This document shows, in pieces, positions 9,811 to 22,377 of a stretch of DNA of 64,000 nt (positions are counted from its first letter, which is position 1; each line of letters opens with the position of its first letter). The DNA is from Myxococcales bacterium (GTDB taxonomy: Bacteria > Myxococcota_A > Polyangia > Haliangiales > Haliangiaceae), in assembly GCA_016720595.1 (NCBI GenBank), contig JADKKI010000022.1:1-64000 (forward strand). The letters are read 5' to 3'. The notes under the pieces are model-generated. The model made no database searches and was not told the DNA's origin. It saw only the letters and a program-made list of their open reading frames with translations. The translations under genes were made by a program, and so were the position numbers.

Positions 9811-10209
9811 CTAAGGCTCGGCGCTGCCCTCAGCTTCTCGGTCCTGTTGATAGCGCTGTGCGAGGTCGAACGGCGGCAGCCAGGCCTCGCGCCGGATCAC
9901 CCAACTCTCGTAGGTCGGCGTGAACTGGTTCGGCGCATCGAGGCAGCCGAGCTGAACCTCGATCTCGTCACCGCTGCGCGCGAACACAGACGAGCCGCAC
10001 GTGGGACAGAAGTGCCGGCCCTTGTATTCCGCTGTCGCGCCGCTGGTCGTGACCGCATCGGCCGGGAAGATCGCGGAGCTACCGAACACCGCGCCGTGAT
10101 GCTTGCGGCAGTCCAGGCAATGGCAGATACCGACGCGGTACGGCGCGCCGGAGAGGGTGATGCGGACCGCGCCGCATAGACAGCCGCCGGCAGGATTCGG
10201 TTCATTCAT
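9811..10209 (-). CDS. GFA-family (CENP-V/GFA domain) zinc protein
   Basis: A 132-residue protein with the full Cys pattern of the GFA/CENP-V fold: GGCLCGAVR near residue 9, CHCLDCRKHHGA near 30 and FCPTCGSSVF near 68. These Cys bind two zinc ions. The family is named for glutathione-dependent formaldehyde-activating enzyme, but many members have unknown substrates, so I claim only the fold. The ATG at 10209 is chosen over a TTG two codons upstream. It sits intact between two damaged genes, which makes it a useful control for local sequence quality. Confidence 0.9.
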   Translation of the reverse strand: MNEPNPAGGCLCGAVRITLSGAPYRVGICHCLDCRKHHGAVFGSSAIFPADAVTTSGATAEYKGRHFCPTCGSSVFARSGDEIEVQLGCLDAPNQFTPTYESWVIRREAWLPPFDLAQRYQQDREAEGSAEP

Positions 10210-10287
10210 CGACAACTACAGTACGGCGCGGAAGCCGTCGATCGCGGCGCGTTAAGTCCGGAGCGCACGACCCAATGTCCCGTCAAA

Positions 10288-10615
10288 TCAACCGCGGTCG
10301 GGGCTCCGCCGGTCTGCGAGATCGATGCCTGGCTCACACGCATCGCCGTCGGGCGACGCGAGGACGACGGTATAGCCGTCAGGATCGCGGACCCAAAGCT
10401 CGCGGTGGTTCGCGTTCGGATTGCGATGAACCTCGAGCAGGACGGGAGCCTCGAGGCCGCGTGCACGCACCACCGCGGCCAGGGTTGCCCAGGGTCCGTG
10501 GTGAACGGGGCGCGGGTGATCCCAAGCGCTCGGTCCCTCAGGGCGCCGAGGAGTCGTTGGACCAGCGGCTGGAGGCCTGAACGTCGCGGCAGTTGATGAG
10601 GGGCTGGGCGCGCAC
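10288..10615 (-). pseudogene. Broken VOC (glyoxalase/bleomycin-resistance) family gene
   Basis: The N-terminal signature VRAQPLINCRDVQASSRW is read from a GTG at 10615. Inserting one base after TGGT at about 10572 would restore the family continuation Y-QRLLGA. The C-terminal signature (RARGLEAPVLLEVHRNPN followed by ANHRELWVRDPDGYTVVLASPDG) is present in another frame, ending at 10288. The middle part expected of a 120-130 residue VOC domain, including a metal-ligand His strand, is missing. A frameshift plus an internal deletion therefore makes an intact enzyme unlikely. Intact relatives form a metal site from paired beta-alpha-beta-beta-beta modules. Confidence 0.7.
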
Positions 10616-10802
10616 GGGAAGACTATACGCGCTCCGTCGTGCTTGGATGATGGCCGGCGACGGATGGCCCCGGCGCGGGCGAGGTGCGCGCGCCGGTCGG
10701 GTGGCCGACACGGAGCGTGTCGAGCGCTGGTGACCGGGAGAGTCGGCGTGATCATCACGTGAACTCGCGCTCCGACACCTCCGCGGCTGTTATCACGGAG
10801 AC

Positions 10803-11908
<1,106 letters not shown>

Positions 11909-12231
11909 ATCGGCGGGGGGCAGCTCGGCCGCGACGCCGGCATGGTAGCTGCGCGCGGGCGTCCAGCGCCTCGATCGCGGCCCCGACCGGGTTGGTTCTT
12001 GGAGCGCAAGTGGCGCAGCGCGCCTGTCCGAGATTTGTCCGAAGCGCTGGAGCGTTCGGAGCGTGAACCGATCGAAACCATCAACGACACCGCTGTGCCC
12101 GCGGCACCAGGTGTGTTTGCACGAACTGCGCACGCCGGGGGGGGCCACTCCAGGCTGCAACCAACACCGTGCAACCCGAGATGAGAGTCGTCGTCAGGCC
12201 AGCCCCGCGTACGTGCGCGTAGATTGACCGC
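11909..12231. other. Intergenic stretch without a recognisable gene
   Basis: Short open frames exist on both strands, but none has a plausible start, ribosome binding site or protein-like composition. It probably carries the promoter of the GH114-like gene that starts at 12232. It includes a G run at about 12137-12144. Confidence 0.5.
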
Positions 12232-13074
12232 GTGAACAACTCCATCCGTGTGGTCGCGTTCTTCGTCCTCGGCGCCTGCGCGGCGGACGAGTCCGGATCT
12301 TCGGGCATCACGGATCCCGGAGGAAAGGCCGATGCGCCCGACGGTGAGGGTGGGCCGATGTTCACGCTGCCACCCGTGAACGCGGGGGTCGACTACCAGC
12401 TCGGAGGTGCGTACACACCGGCGGCTGGCGTGCGGATCGTGTCGCGCGATCGCACGGCGCCAGCGGCTCCGGGCCTGTACAACATCTGCTACGTCAACGG
12501 GTTCCAGATCCAACCGGGCGAGGAGACGTTCTGGGAGACGCAGCACCCGACCTTGATCCTCCGCGACGCCAGCGGCGATCCGGTGATCGATGCCGACTGG
12601 AACGAGATGCTGATCGATGTCAGCACCGCCGCGAAGCGCAGCGAGGTCGCGAGCATCGTGGCGGACTGGATCGAAGGCTGCGCGGTCAGCGGCTACGACG
12701 CGATCGAGATCGACAACCTCGATTCGTTCTCCCGCTCCGGCACGCGCTTGACCGAGGCGAACAACGTGGCGGCGATGCGATTGTTTGCCGCAGCGGCGCA
12801 CGCGCATGGCCTCGCAGCAGCCCAGAAGAACTCGGCGGAGCTCGTCGGGCGCAAGACGGAGATGGGCACGGACTTCGTCGTCGCCGAGGAGTGCAACCAC
12901 TACGGGGAGTGCGGCGACTACATGGCCACGTACGGCAACCACGTGATCGCGATCGAATATCTGCGTGCCGACTTCCAGCGCGGGTGCAGCGCGTTCCCAG
13001 GGCTCTCGATCGTGCTCCGCGACCGTGACGTGCGACCGCGGGGAGCGTCGGGCTACGTGTTCGACGGATGCTGA
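12232..13074 (+). CDS. GH114-like (alpha-1,4-polygalactosaminidase family) lipoprotein
   Basis: A 280-residue protein from a GTG. MNNSIRVVAFFVLGAC is a lipoprotein signal, followed by a short acidic linker. The body matches the GH114 TIM barrel: LYNICYVNGFQIQPGE near residue 82, DWNEMLIDVS near 122, and the family hallmark YDAIEIDNLDSFSRSG near 158, whose acidic residues are the proposed catalytic ones. QKNSAELV and DFVVAEECNHYGECGDY follow as later barrel strands. Family members cleave alpha-1,4-galactosamine polymers in biofilm matrix; that substrate is inferred from the family only. The protein is probably displayed on the cell surface. Confidence 0.85.
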   Translation: MNNSIRVVAFFVLGACAADESGSSGITDPGGKADAPDGEGGPMFTLPPVNAGVDYQLGGAYTPAAGVRIVSRDRTAPAAPGLYNICYVNGFQIQPGEETFWETQHPTLILRDASGDPVIDADWNEMLIDVSTAAKRSEVASIVADWIEGCAVSGYDAIEIDNLDSFSRSGTRLTEANNVAAMRLFAAAAHAHGLAAAQKNSAELVGRKTEMGTDFVVAEECNHYGECGDYMATYGNHVIAIEYLRADFQRGCSAFPGLSIVLRDRDVRPRGASGYVFDGC

Positions 13075-13099
13075 GGTTCGGATCTCGTCGCGCAGTCGG

Positions 13100-16555
<3,456 letters not shown>

Positions 16556-16583
16556 CGCCTGGGGGGATGGTCAGGGCCGATAG

Positions 16584-17204
16584 TCAGGCGTGGCGACGCA
16601 GGTTCCGCAGGCGGGTCTGGTCCTCGCGATCGCGTTCTGCGAGCGCGCGGGTGATCACGGCGACCCGGGCGATGAGCTCCGGCGCCAGGCGCTGCTCGAG
16701 GGTGTGGAGCTGTCGTGAGGTGCGAGCGAGAGCAGCGCCGAGGGCGCGCACGTTGATCTCCCGGCCGATCGCGTCGAGCAGGTGGGCGGCGAGCGCTTCG
16801 AAGCGGTTGGCCGCCTCGAACAGCGCCGGTCCGGTGGTGCCGGGGGCGGTCGCGCGCGTGGCGAGCCCGCGAGCCCAGGTGGGGAGATCACGGAGGCCGG
16901 GGACGAGGACGCCCCACACGCGTTCGATCTCGAGGTCGAGCTCGAGCTGGCGGGTGGGGAGGCCCGTCGCGGCGAGGGTGGCCTCGCCATGCAGCGACAG
17001 TGCAGCGAGCTCCGCCTCGTAGGCGGCCGCGGCGGCCTCGTCGATCACGCGACGCTGCTCGGCGACGGGCCGTGCGAGCGGGACCAAGGTCCGGACCAGG
17101 GCTTCTCGCTTGCGCCGGAGCAGCATGGCCCCTTGCTGGACGCGCTCGAGCAGGCGTCGCGTGCGCAACAGCTCGACCCGGGTGGCCGCCGCCCGCGCGG
17201 TCAT
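16584..17204 (-). CDS. atpD: V/A-type ATPase subunit D (central stalk)
   Basis: A 206-residue protein, almost entirely helical. The N-terminus TRVELLRTRRLLERVQQGAMLLRRKREALV is the conserved coiled-coil start of subunit D, and the C-terminal RRRNALE-like helix appears here as QTLHTLEQRLAPELIARVAVITRALAERDRE. It is the rotor shaft inside the A3B3 hexamer and couples ATP turnover to rotation of the K ring. Its ATG overlaps the subunit B stop by four bases (ATGA). It is the last ATPase gene of the operon; a WD40 kinase follows 28 bases downstream. Confidence 0.9.
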   Translation of the reverse strand: MTARAAATRVELLRTRRLLERVQQGAMLLRRKREALVRTLVPLARPVAEQRRVIDEAAAAAYEAELAALSLHGEATLAATGLPTRQLELDLEIERVWGVLVPGLRDLPTWARGLATRATAPGTTGPALFEAANRFEALAAHLLDAIGREINVRALGAALARTSRQLHTLEQRLAPELIARVAVITRALAERDREDQTRLRNLRRHA

Positions 17205-18577
17205 CGCGAGGCTCCGGGGCGCGCCGCCCAGGTTGCGTCGTCGATGCGGTCGAGCTCGTCGCGAGGCATCGACTCGAGCAGCCGCCAGCCGATCGCGATG
17301 GTCTCGGCCACGGTCCGGCGGCCGTGCCCTTGCGCCACCAGCTCGAGCTCGAACCGCGAGGCGAGCTCGCGAGCTCGGCGGTCGGCCTCGCCGAGCCCCG
17401 CCTCGCCGACGATCGAGGCCATCAGCCGCGCCTCGCGTCCCCGCGCGTACAGCGCGTAGAGCTGATCGGCCCACCTGCGATGTTCCCGCGCGGTCTTTCC
17501 GGCGCCGATGCCGGCGTTCATCAGCCGCGACAGCGACGGCAGCACGTCGATCGGCGGGTAGATGCCCTGGCCGTGCAGGGAGCGCGACAGCACGATCTGT
17601 CCCTCGGTGATGTAGCCCGTGAGGTCGGGGATCGGGTGCGTGATGTCGTCGTCGGGCATCGTCACGATCGGGAGCTGGGTGACCGAACCCTCGCGTCCGG
17701 CGAGCACCCCCGAGCGCTCGAACAGCGATGCGAGGTCCGTGTACATGTAACCGGGGTAGCCGCGGCGGCCGGGCACCTCCTCGCGAGCGGCCGCGACCTG
17801 CCGCAGGGTCTCGCAGTAGTGCGCCATGTCGGCCATCACCACGAGGACGTGCATGCCGTGCTCGAACGCCAGGTACTCGGCCTGCGCGAGCGCGTACCGA
17901 GGCGCGAGCAGCTGCTCGATCGTGGGATCGCGGGTCTCGTTGAGGTAGAGCACGGTGCGCTCGAGCGCCCGCATCCCGGCGAAGTGGTCGACGAACTGCC
18001 GGGTCTCGCGGGCCGTGATGCCGATCGCTGCGAACACCACCGCGAACGGAGCGCCGCTCGCCACGCGCGCGTGCTCGACGATCTGTGCGGCGAGCTCGAG
18101 CGCCGGAAGCCCCGCGCCCGAAAACACGGGGAGCTTCTGACCGCGCACCAGCGTGCCGAGCCCATCGATCGCGGACACGCCGGTCTCGATGAAGTCATCG
18201 GGCGGCACCCGCCGAGACGGGTTCATCGCGAGCCCGTACACCGGCCGGGTGGTCTCGCCGATCGGCGCGGGCAGGTCGTCCAGCGGCGCGCCGACGCCGG
18301 TCAGCACGCGGCCGAGGAACTCTCGCCCGACCGGTACGTTCGCCGTGGCACCGGTCAGCATGATCTCGCTCGTCGCCGGCGACAGCCCGAGCGTGTCCTC
18401 GAGTACCTGCACGACCGTCACGCCGCGCCCCGCATCGATCACCTGGCCACGGCGGCGCGGTTGCCCCGGTGCGCGGATCACGACCTCCTCGCCCATCGCC
18501 ACGCGCTGCGCGTCGTCGAGGTACAGCAGCGAACCGGCGAGCGCGCGCGCGCCGTGGTGGATGCGCGCGACGATCAC
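17201..18577 (-). CDS. atpB: V/A-type ATPase subunit B (non-catalytic)
   Basis: A 458-residue protein, the usual length. It has the subunit B hallmarks GREFLGRVLTGVGAPLDDLP, NPSRRVPPDDFIETGVSAIDGL, FSGAGLPALELAAQI where catalytic subunits have a P-loop, and REEVPGRRGYPGYMYTDLASLFERSG. The absence of GxxxxGKT shows that it is the regulatory, non-catalytic nucleotide subunit of the A3B3 head. The GTG start overlaps the subunit A stop (GTGA). It is cytoplasmic, on the inner face of the membrane. Confidence 0.97.
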   Translation of the reverse strand: MIVARIHHGARALAGSLLYLDDAQRVAMGEEVVIRAPGQPRRRGQVIDAGRGVTVVQVLEDTLGLSPATSEIMLTGATANVPVGREFLGRVLTGVGAPLDDLPAPIGETTRPVYGLAMNPSRRVPPDDFIETGVSAIDGLGTLVRGQKLPVFSGAGLPALELAAQIVEHARVASGAPFAVVFAAIGITARETRQFVDHFAGMRALERTVLYLNETRDPTIEQLLAPRYALAQAEYLAFEHGMHVLVVMADMAHYCETLRQVAAAREEVPGRRGYPGYMYTDLASLFERSGVLAGREGSVTQLPIVTMPDDDITHPIPDLTGYITEGQIVLSRSLHGQGIYPPIDVLPSLSRLMNAGIGAGKTAREHRRWADQLYALYARGREARLMASIVGEAGLGEADRRARELASRFELELVAQGHGRRTVAETIAIGWRLLESMPRDELDRIDDATWAARPGASR

Positions 18578-20310
18578 GAGCCACCTCGCAGCGCCGCGAT
18601 CGCGCGATCCACCGCGGCCATCGGCTCACCGTCCTCGGTCGCGGCGGCCCGCCGCAGCTCGGCATACGCGCGCCGGAACGCGGCGACCGGGAGATCGTCG
18701 AGATCGGCGCCCGCGACCAGACGCTTGTCCGCCTCGTCGTAGCCGGCGAGCCCCAGCCGCGCGAGGGCGGCCGTCTTCGTCAGCGGCGACATCGCGTCGT
18801 TGCGGTCGAACGCGTTCTGGCCGAGGAGGTGCTCTCGCAGCATCGCTGCGATCACGAGCACCAGCCGGTCGCGATCGGCCATCTCGTCCGCGCCGAGCAG
18901 GCTCGCGATCTCTCGCAGCTCTGCGTCGCGCTGGAGCAGCGACAGCACGCGCCGGCGCAGCGTCGCCCACTCCGGCGTCGACGCGGCCGCGAGCGCAGGG
19001 GTCACCGCGTCGACGTACAGCGAGTAGCTCGTGGCCCAGTCGACCGCGGGGAACTGGCGAGCGCGGGCGAGCTGCGCGTCGAGCGCCCACAGCCCGCCGG
19101 CCACGCGCAGCGACGCCTGGGTCACCGGCTCGGAGAAGTCGCCGCCCGGAGGCGACACCGCGCACACCAGCGTGACGGCACCGGTGCGCTCCGGCGCGCC
19201 GAGCGCGATCGCGCGACCGGCCCGCTCGTAGAGTGCACCGAGGCGGCTCGCCATGTACGTCGGGTATCCCTCCTCGCCGGGCATCTCCTGCAGGCGCGCC
19301 GCGATGTCGCGAAGCGCCTCGGCCCACCGCGACAGGCTGTCGACCATGACGGCGACGCGGTACCCCATGTCGCGGAAGTACTCGGCGATCGCGAGGCCGA
19401 GGTACACCGAGGCCTCGCGCGCGACGACCGGCATGTTCGACGTGTTCACCACCAGCACGGTCCGCTCCATGATCGAGCGCCCGGTGCGCGGATCGATCAG
19501 CGCCTGGAAGTCGTGGAGAACCTCGGCCATCTCGTTGCCTCGCTCGCCGCACCCCACGAACACGACCACGTCCGCGTCGGCGTACTTCGCCAGCGAGTGC
19601 TCGACGATCGTCTTGCCGGTGCCGAATCCACCTGGGACGGCGATCGTTCCACCCTCGGCGATCGGGAACAGCAGATCGAAGATCCGCTGGCCGGTGACCA
19701 GCGGCCGATCGGCGGCGAGGCGCCGTGCGACCGGTCGAGGGGTGCGGATCGGCCAGCGCTGGGCGAGCCACAACGCGGCGCCGTCACGCAACCGGCCGAT
19801 CGGCTCGTCGACGGTGTACGTGCCGGAGGCGAGCGACTCCACGGTCCCGCTCACCCCGTGCGGCACCAGGATCCGGTGCTCGAATCCGGGGCGCTCCTCC
19901 ACGTCGCCGAGCACGTCGCCCGGGCCGACGACGTCGCCGGCGTGCACGCGCGCGCGGAACGTCCACCGGCGCGCGACGTCGAGCATCGGCGCCGTCGCAC
20001 CCGCCGCGATGAAGTCACCGCTGACCTCGGCGAGGCCCGCGAGCGGGCGTCCGACACCGTCGAGCACGGAGCCGAGCAGGCCGGGCCCGAGCCGGGCGAT
20101 CAGCGAAGCCCCGGTCGACGTGACCTCGGCGCCGACCTCGAGGCCCGTGGTGTCCTCGAACAACTGGAGCGTGGCGGTCGGTCCGGAGAACCGGATGATC
20201 TCGCCGAGCAGCCCACGCGGTCCCACGCGTACGAGGTCGTAGAGCGCGGCGTCGCGCAGCGGTTCGGCCTCCGCGAGCGAGCCGGTGATGCGAGTCACGG
20301 TGGCCGTCAT
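18574..20310 (-). CDS. atpA: V/A-type ATPase catalytic subunit A
   Basis: A 578-residue protein, standard length. It has the subunit-A-specific non-homologous insertion (about 110-180, including GDVLGDVEE and LVPHGVSGTVESLASGTYTV), the Walker A GGFGTGKTIVEHSLAK near residue 225, FVGCGERGNEMAEVL, the Walker B region VMVDSLSRWAEALRD near 330 and LQEMPGEEGYPTYM. All catalytic motifs are intact. It hydrolyses or synthesises ATP coupled to ion movement through the I/K membrane part. The ATG at 20310 overlaps the subunit F stop by four bases. The frame is open further upstream, but that region belongs to subunits F and C. Confidence 0.97.
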   Translation of the reverse strand: MTATVTRITGSLAEAEPLRDAALYDLVRVGPRGLLGEIIRFSGPTATLQLFEDTTGLEVGAEVTSTGASLIARLGPGLLGSVLDGVGRPLAGLAEVSGDFIAAGATAPMLDVARRWTFRARVHAGDVVGPGDVLGDVEERPGFEHRILVPHGVSGTVESLASGTYTVDEPIGRLRDGAALWLAQRWPIRTPRPVARRLAADRPLVTGQRIFDLLFPIAEGGTIAVPGGFGTGKTIVEHSLAKYADADVVVFVGCGERGNEMAEVLHDFQALIDPRTGRSIMERTVLVVNTSNMPVVAREASVYLGLAIAEYFRDMGYRVAVMVDSLSRWAEALRDIAARLQEMPGEEGYPTYMASRLGALYERAGRAIALGAPERTGAVTLVCAVSPPGGDFSEPVTQASLRVAGGLWALDAQLARARQFPAVDWATSYSLYVDAVTPALAAASTPEWATLRRRVLSLLQRDAELREIASLLGADEMADRDRLVLVIAAMLREHLLGQNAFDRNDAMSPLTKTAALARLGLAGYDEADKRLVAGADLDDLPVAAFRRAYAELRRAAATEDGEPMAAVDRAIAALRGGS

Positions 20311-20636
20311 CGCAGCCTCACGCGGTAGCCGATCGCGCGCCGCAGGATCTCGAGCAGCTCTTGCTCCGGGGCGGCGCCGGACACGCGCTGGGGCCCCGGG
20401 AACGGCATCACGATCGGCAGCCCCTCGCGCCGGAGCTGGCGGCGCGTGCCGGGGGGCAACGCGTCGTAGAGCGCTTGCTCGATCAAGACCACACCGCCGC
20501 GTGCGGGCTCGCGCGCGAGGGCATCGAGCGCGGTCGCCGCCTCGCCCCCCGTCGCCGCGGTGATCGGCGCCACGCCGGCGAGGCCCACGCCGAGGCCGGT
20601 CTCGCGCCGACAGATCACGTGGATGCCCGCCCTCAC
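20307..20636 (-). CDS. atpF: V/A-type ATPase subunit F
   Basis: A 109-residue protein from a GTG that overlaps the end of the preceding gene (GTGA). It has the small alpha/beta fold of subunit F: a strand-rich N-terminus IHVICRRETGLGVGLAGV, then ALAREPARGGVVLIEQALYDALP, and P-rich IVMPFPGPQ before a C-terminal helix. This pattern corresponds to the family G-x-x-T-x-x-G-F-x-L-A-G start and the VVLITE-like strand. Subunit F sits on the central stalk with D and modulates ATPase activity. Confidence 0.88.
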   Translation of the reverse strand: MRAGIHVICRRETGLGVGLAGVAPITAATGGEAATALDALAREPARGGVVLIEQALYDALPPGTRRQLRREGLPIVMPFPGPQRVSGAAPEQELLEILRRAIGYRVRLR

Positions 20637-21586
20637 GCGGCCCTCCCCAGCGCGATCCGCCACGCCGCCCGGCGCAACCGGCGGGCCTCGTCGCGCCGTC
20701 GGAGCACGAGGTAGAGCACGGTGGCGAGCCCGTGCGGATGCTCTCGGCGAAGCTGCCGTTGCGTCGAGATCTCCCACGCCAGCGCGGCGTCCTCGAGAGC
20801 ACCGGGCGAGCCACTCTCGATCGCGGTCGCGATCGGCGTACCGGTGAACGCGTCGACGAGCCGCGCGCGCGAGACGTCGGGCGTGGCAGCGGCGGCGGCG
20901 AGGAAGGCATCACGCTGCACCCGCGCGCCCCCAGGCACGAACAGGTGCTCGCGCTCGAGCCCTTCCCCACGGGCCGCGAGGAGGAGGGCTGCGCCCGCGT
21001 TGGCGACGTCGCTCCGTTGCGCGAGGTACGTCGCGAGGGCGAGGTCGTGCGCGGCGCGCGAGCTCCTGCCGGCGGCCAGCTCGGCGAACGCACGATCGAG
21101 CGCCACCTCGAGCTCCAGGAGATCGATCGGCCCCGCGACCTCGGCGGGGAAGGCCCGCGCCAGGGGGTGTGCGAGGCTCGCGAGCCTCAGGCCCACCTCG
21201 AGCACGCTGGTCGACGCGGCGAGGTCGGCGAGCACTTTGCTCGGCAGGCTCGACGTCGGGACGCATCCATCGGTGCGCGCGTCCACGGCGACCCCTGCCG
21301 CGAGCCGCCGCACCAGGTTGCGCAGGCTGCGCCGGTCCTCGTCGAGCTCGATCACGGCGACCGCCGCTGCGTCACCGCCCGCCCAGCGCACGAGGATCGC
21401 GAGCTCCTCGGCCAGCCGTGCCTGCAGCGTGCCCTCCACCGCGGGCGCCGCCGCATCCAGGATCTGCGCCCGTGCGAGCGCGGCTCGGAGCGCGCGGTCG
21501 TCGTCGGCGCGCTCGATCGCGACGAGCGCGTCGTCGGCGATGAGCCGCCCCGACAGCCCTCGCGCGCGCGCGACGAGCGCACTCAC
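20633..21586 (-). CDS. atpC: V/A-type ATPase subunit C (V0-d homologue)
   Basis: A 317-residue mostly helical protein, close to the usual length of subunit C. It starts with a GTG that overlaps the subunit E stop (GTGA) and ends by overlapping the subunit F start. Sequence identity to well-studied subunits is low by eye. Supporting features are length, helicity, LLELEVALDRAFAELA near residue 175, a late DAFTGTPIATAIESG...LEDAALAWE block and the exact position between E and F, as in the Thermus-type operon. It would be the funnel-like socket joining the central stalk to the K ring. Confidence 0.82.
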   Translation of the reverse strand: MSALVARARGLSGRLIADDALVAIERADDDRALRAALARAQILDAAAPAVEGTLQARLAEELAILVRWAGGDAAAVAVIELDEDRRSLRNLVRRLAAGVAVDARTDGCVPTSSLPSKVLADLAASTSVLEVGLRLASLAHPLARAFPAEVAGPIDLLELEVALDRAFAELAAGRSSRAAHDLALATYLAQRSDVANAGAALLLAARGEGLEREHLFVPGGARVQRDAFLAAAAATPDVSRARLVDAFTGTPIATAIESGSPGALEDAALAWEISTQRQLRREHPHGLATVLYLVLRRRDEARRLRRAAWRIALGRAA

Positions 21587-22158
21587 GCGGGCCCCCGATC
21601 CGCGAGTGCTTGTGCCTCGGTCGCGAGCCGGGGCCACTCGCGCTCGAGCAGCGTCTCGAGGGTCGCGACGACGTGGGTTCCAGTCGCGAGCTCGATCACC
21701 ACGCCGGTCGCGCCCGACGGCGCGGGCTCGATGGTCAGCGACGCGGGCGCCACCGCGCGGGCGTGCTCCATCCAGGGTGTCGGGCAGCGGAGAACGCCGT
21801 GCGCGGACCCCACGCACGACAGCGCCGCGCTCACCATCACGGGACCCAGTGGTGCGGCGATCTCGGGCAGCTGTGCGTGCAGCGCGGCGCGAACCCTCTC
21901 GAGCATCGCCGCGCGCGCGACCAGGATCTCGACGCGCGCGCGGCGCCGTGCGATCGCGAGCTCGGCGTCCGCTGCCCGCTGGTGCTCCTCGCGCGCGGTC
22001 CGCGCGACCTCGGCCTGGAGGCGGGCATGATCACGCTCGCCGTCGGCCTCGATCTGCTGGACCTCGAGCTCGGCCGCGGCGCGCACGGCTTCGATCTGCG
22101 CGGTGGCGTCGCGCTCGATGGCCTCGAGGAGCTCGGGGAGCGCCACGTCAGCCCCCAC
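21583..22158 (-). CDS. atpE: V/A-type ATPase subunit E (peripheral stalk)
   Basis: A 191-residue protein. The N-terminal half is a long Ala/Glu/Arg helix with hendecad-like spacing (LPELLEAIERDATAQIEAVRAAAELEV), and the C-terminal half is an alpha/beta head with ASLTIEPAPSGATGVVIEL and LETLLEREWPRLATEA, as in subunit E. It pairs with subunit H to form the peripheral stalks. Two GTG starts are possible: 22158, which overlaps the K gene by 11 bases, and 22146, just after the K stop with a GGGGG tract upstream. The latter removes four residues. Confidence 0.87.
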   Translation of the reverse strand: MGADVALPELLEAIERDATAQIEAVRAAAELEVQQIEADGERDHARLQAEVARTAREEHQRAADAELAIARRRARVEILVARAAMLERVRAALHAQLPEIAAPLGPVMVSAALSCVGSAHGVLRCPTPWMEHARAVAPASLTIEPAPSGATGVVIELATGTHVVATLETLLEREWPRLATEAQALADRGPA

Positions 22159-22366
22159 GCAGGAGGATCAGCATCGCCACCACGAAGCCGAGCACGACCA
22201 TGGTCTCCGGGATCGCGATCATGAGGATCGCCGTCGACCGGAGCTCCGGCTTCTCGGCCAGCGCCGCGGCGGCCGACGAACCGATCTTGGCTTGTGCCCA
22301 CGCCGTGGCGAACGCAGTACCTGCGATCGCGGTGGCGGCGGCGACGGGGGTCCAGAGGGTATCCAT
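22148..22366 (-). CDS. atpK: V/A-type ATPase subunit K (proteolipid ring)
   Basis: A 72-residue protein with two transmembrane helices joined by a short AEKPE loop, so it is a single-hairpin proteolipid rather than the four-helix duplicated type. Helix 2 carries the ion-binding carboxylate in IAIPETMVVLGF (E54), and helix 1 has Q25, fifteen residues before the loop Pro, at the place used for ion coordination in other c-rings. It starts at an ATG with a good AGGAG ribosome binding site at 22373-22377 that overlaps the TAG stop of subunit I. Confidence 0.93.
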   Translation of the reverse strand: MDTLWTPVAAATAIAGTAFATAWAQAKIGSSAAAALAEKPELRSTAILMIAIPETMVVLGFVVAMLILLRGG

Positions 22367-22372
22367 GACTGA

Positions 22373-22377
22373 CTCCT
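22373..22377 (-). promoter_or_regulatory. Strong Shine-Dalgarno for subunit K overlapping the subunit I stop
   Basis: AGGAG six bases before the K ATG on the minus strand. It overlaps the TAG stop of subunit I (22376-22378). Most other junctions in this operon rely on ATGA/GTGA overlaps without a clear site, so this may serve the higher copy number needed for the ring subunit. Confidence 0.65.
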
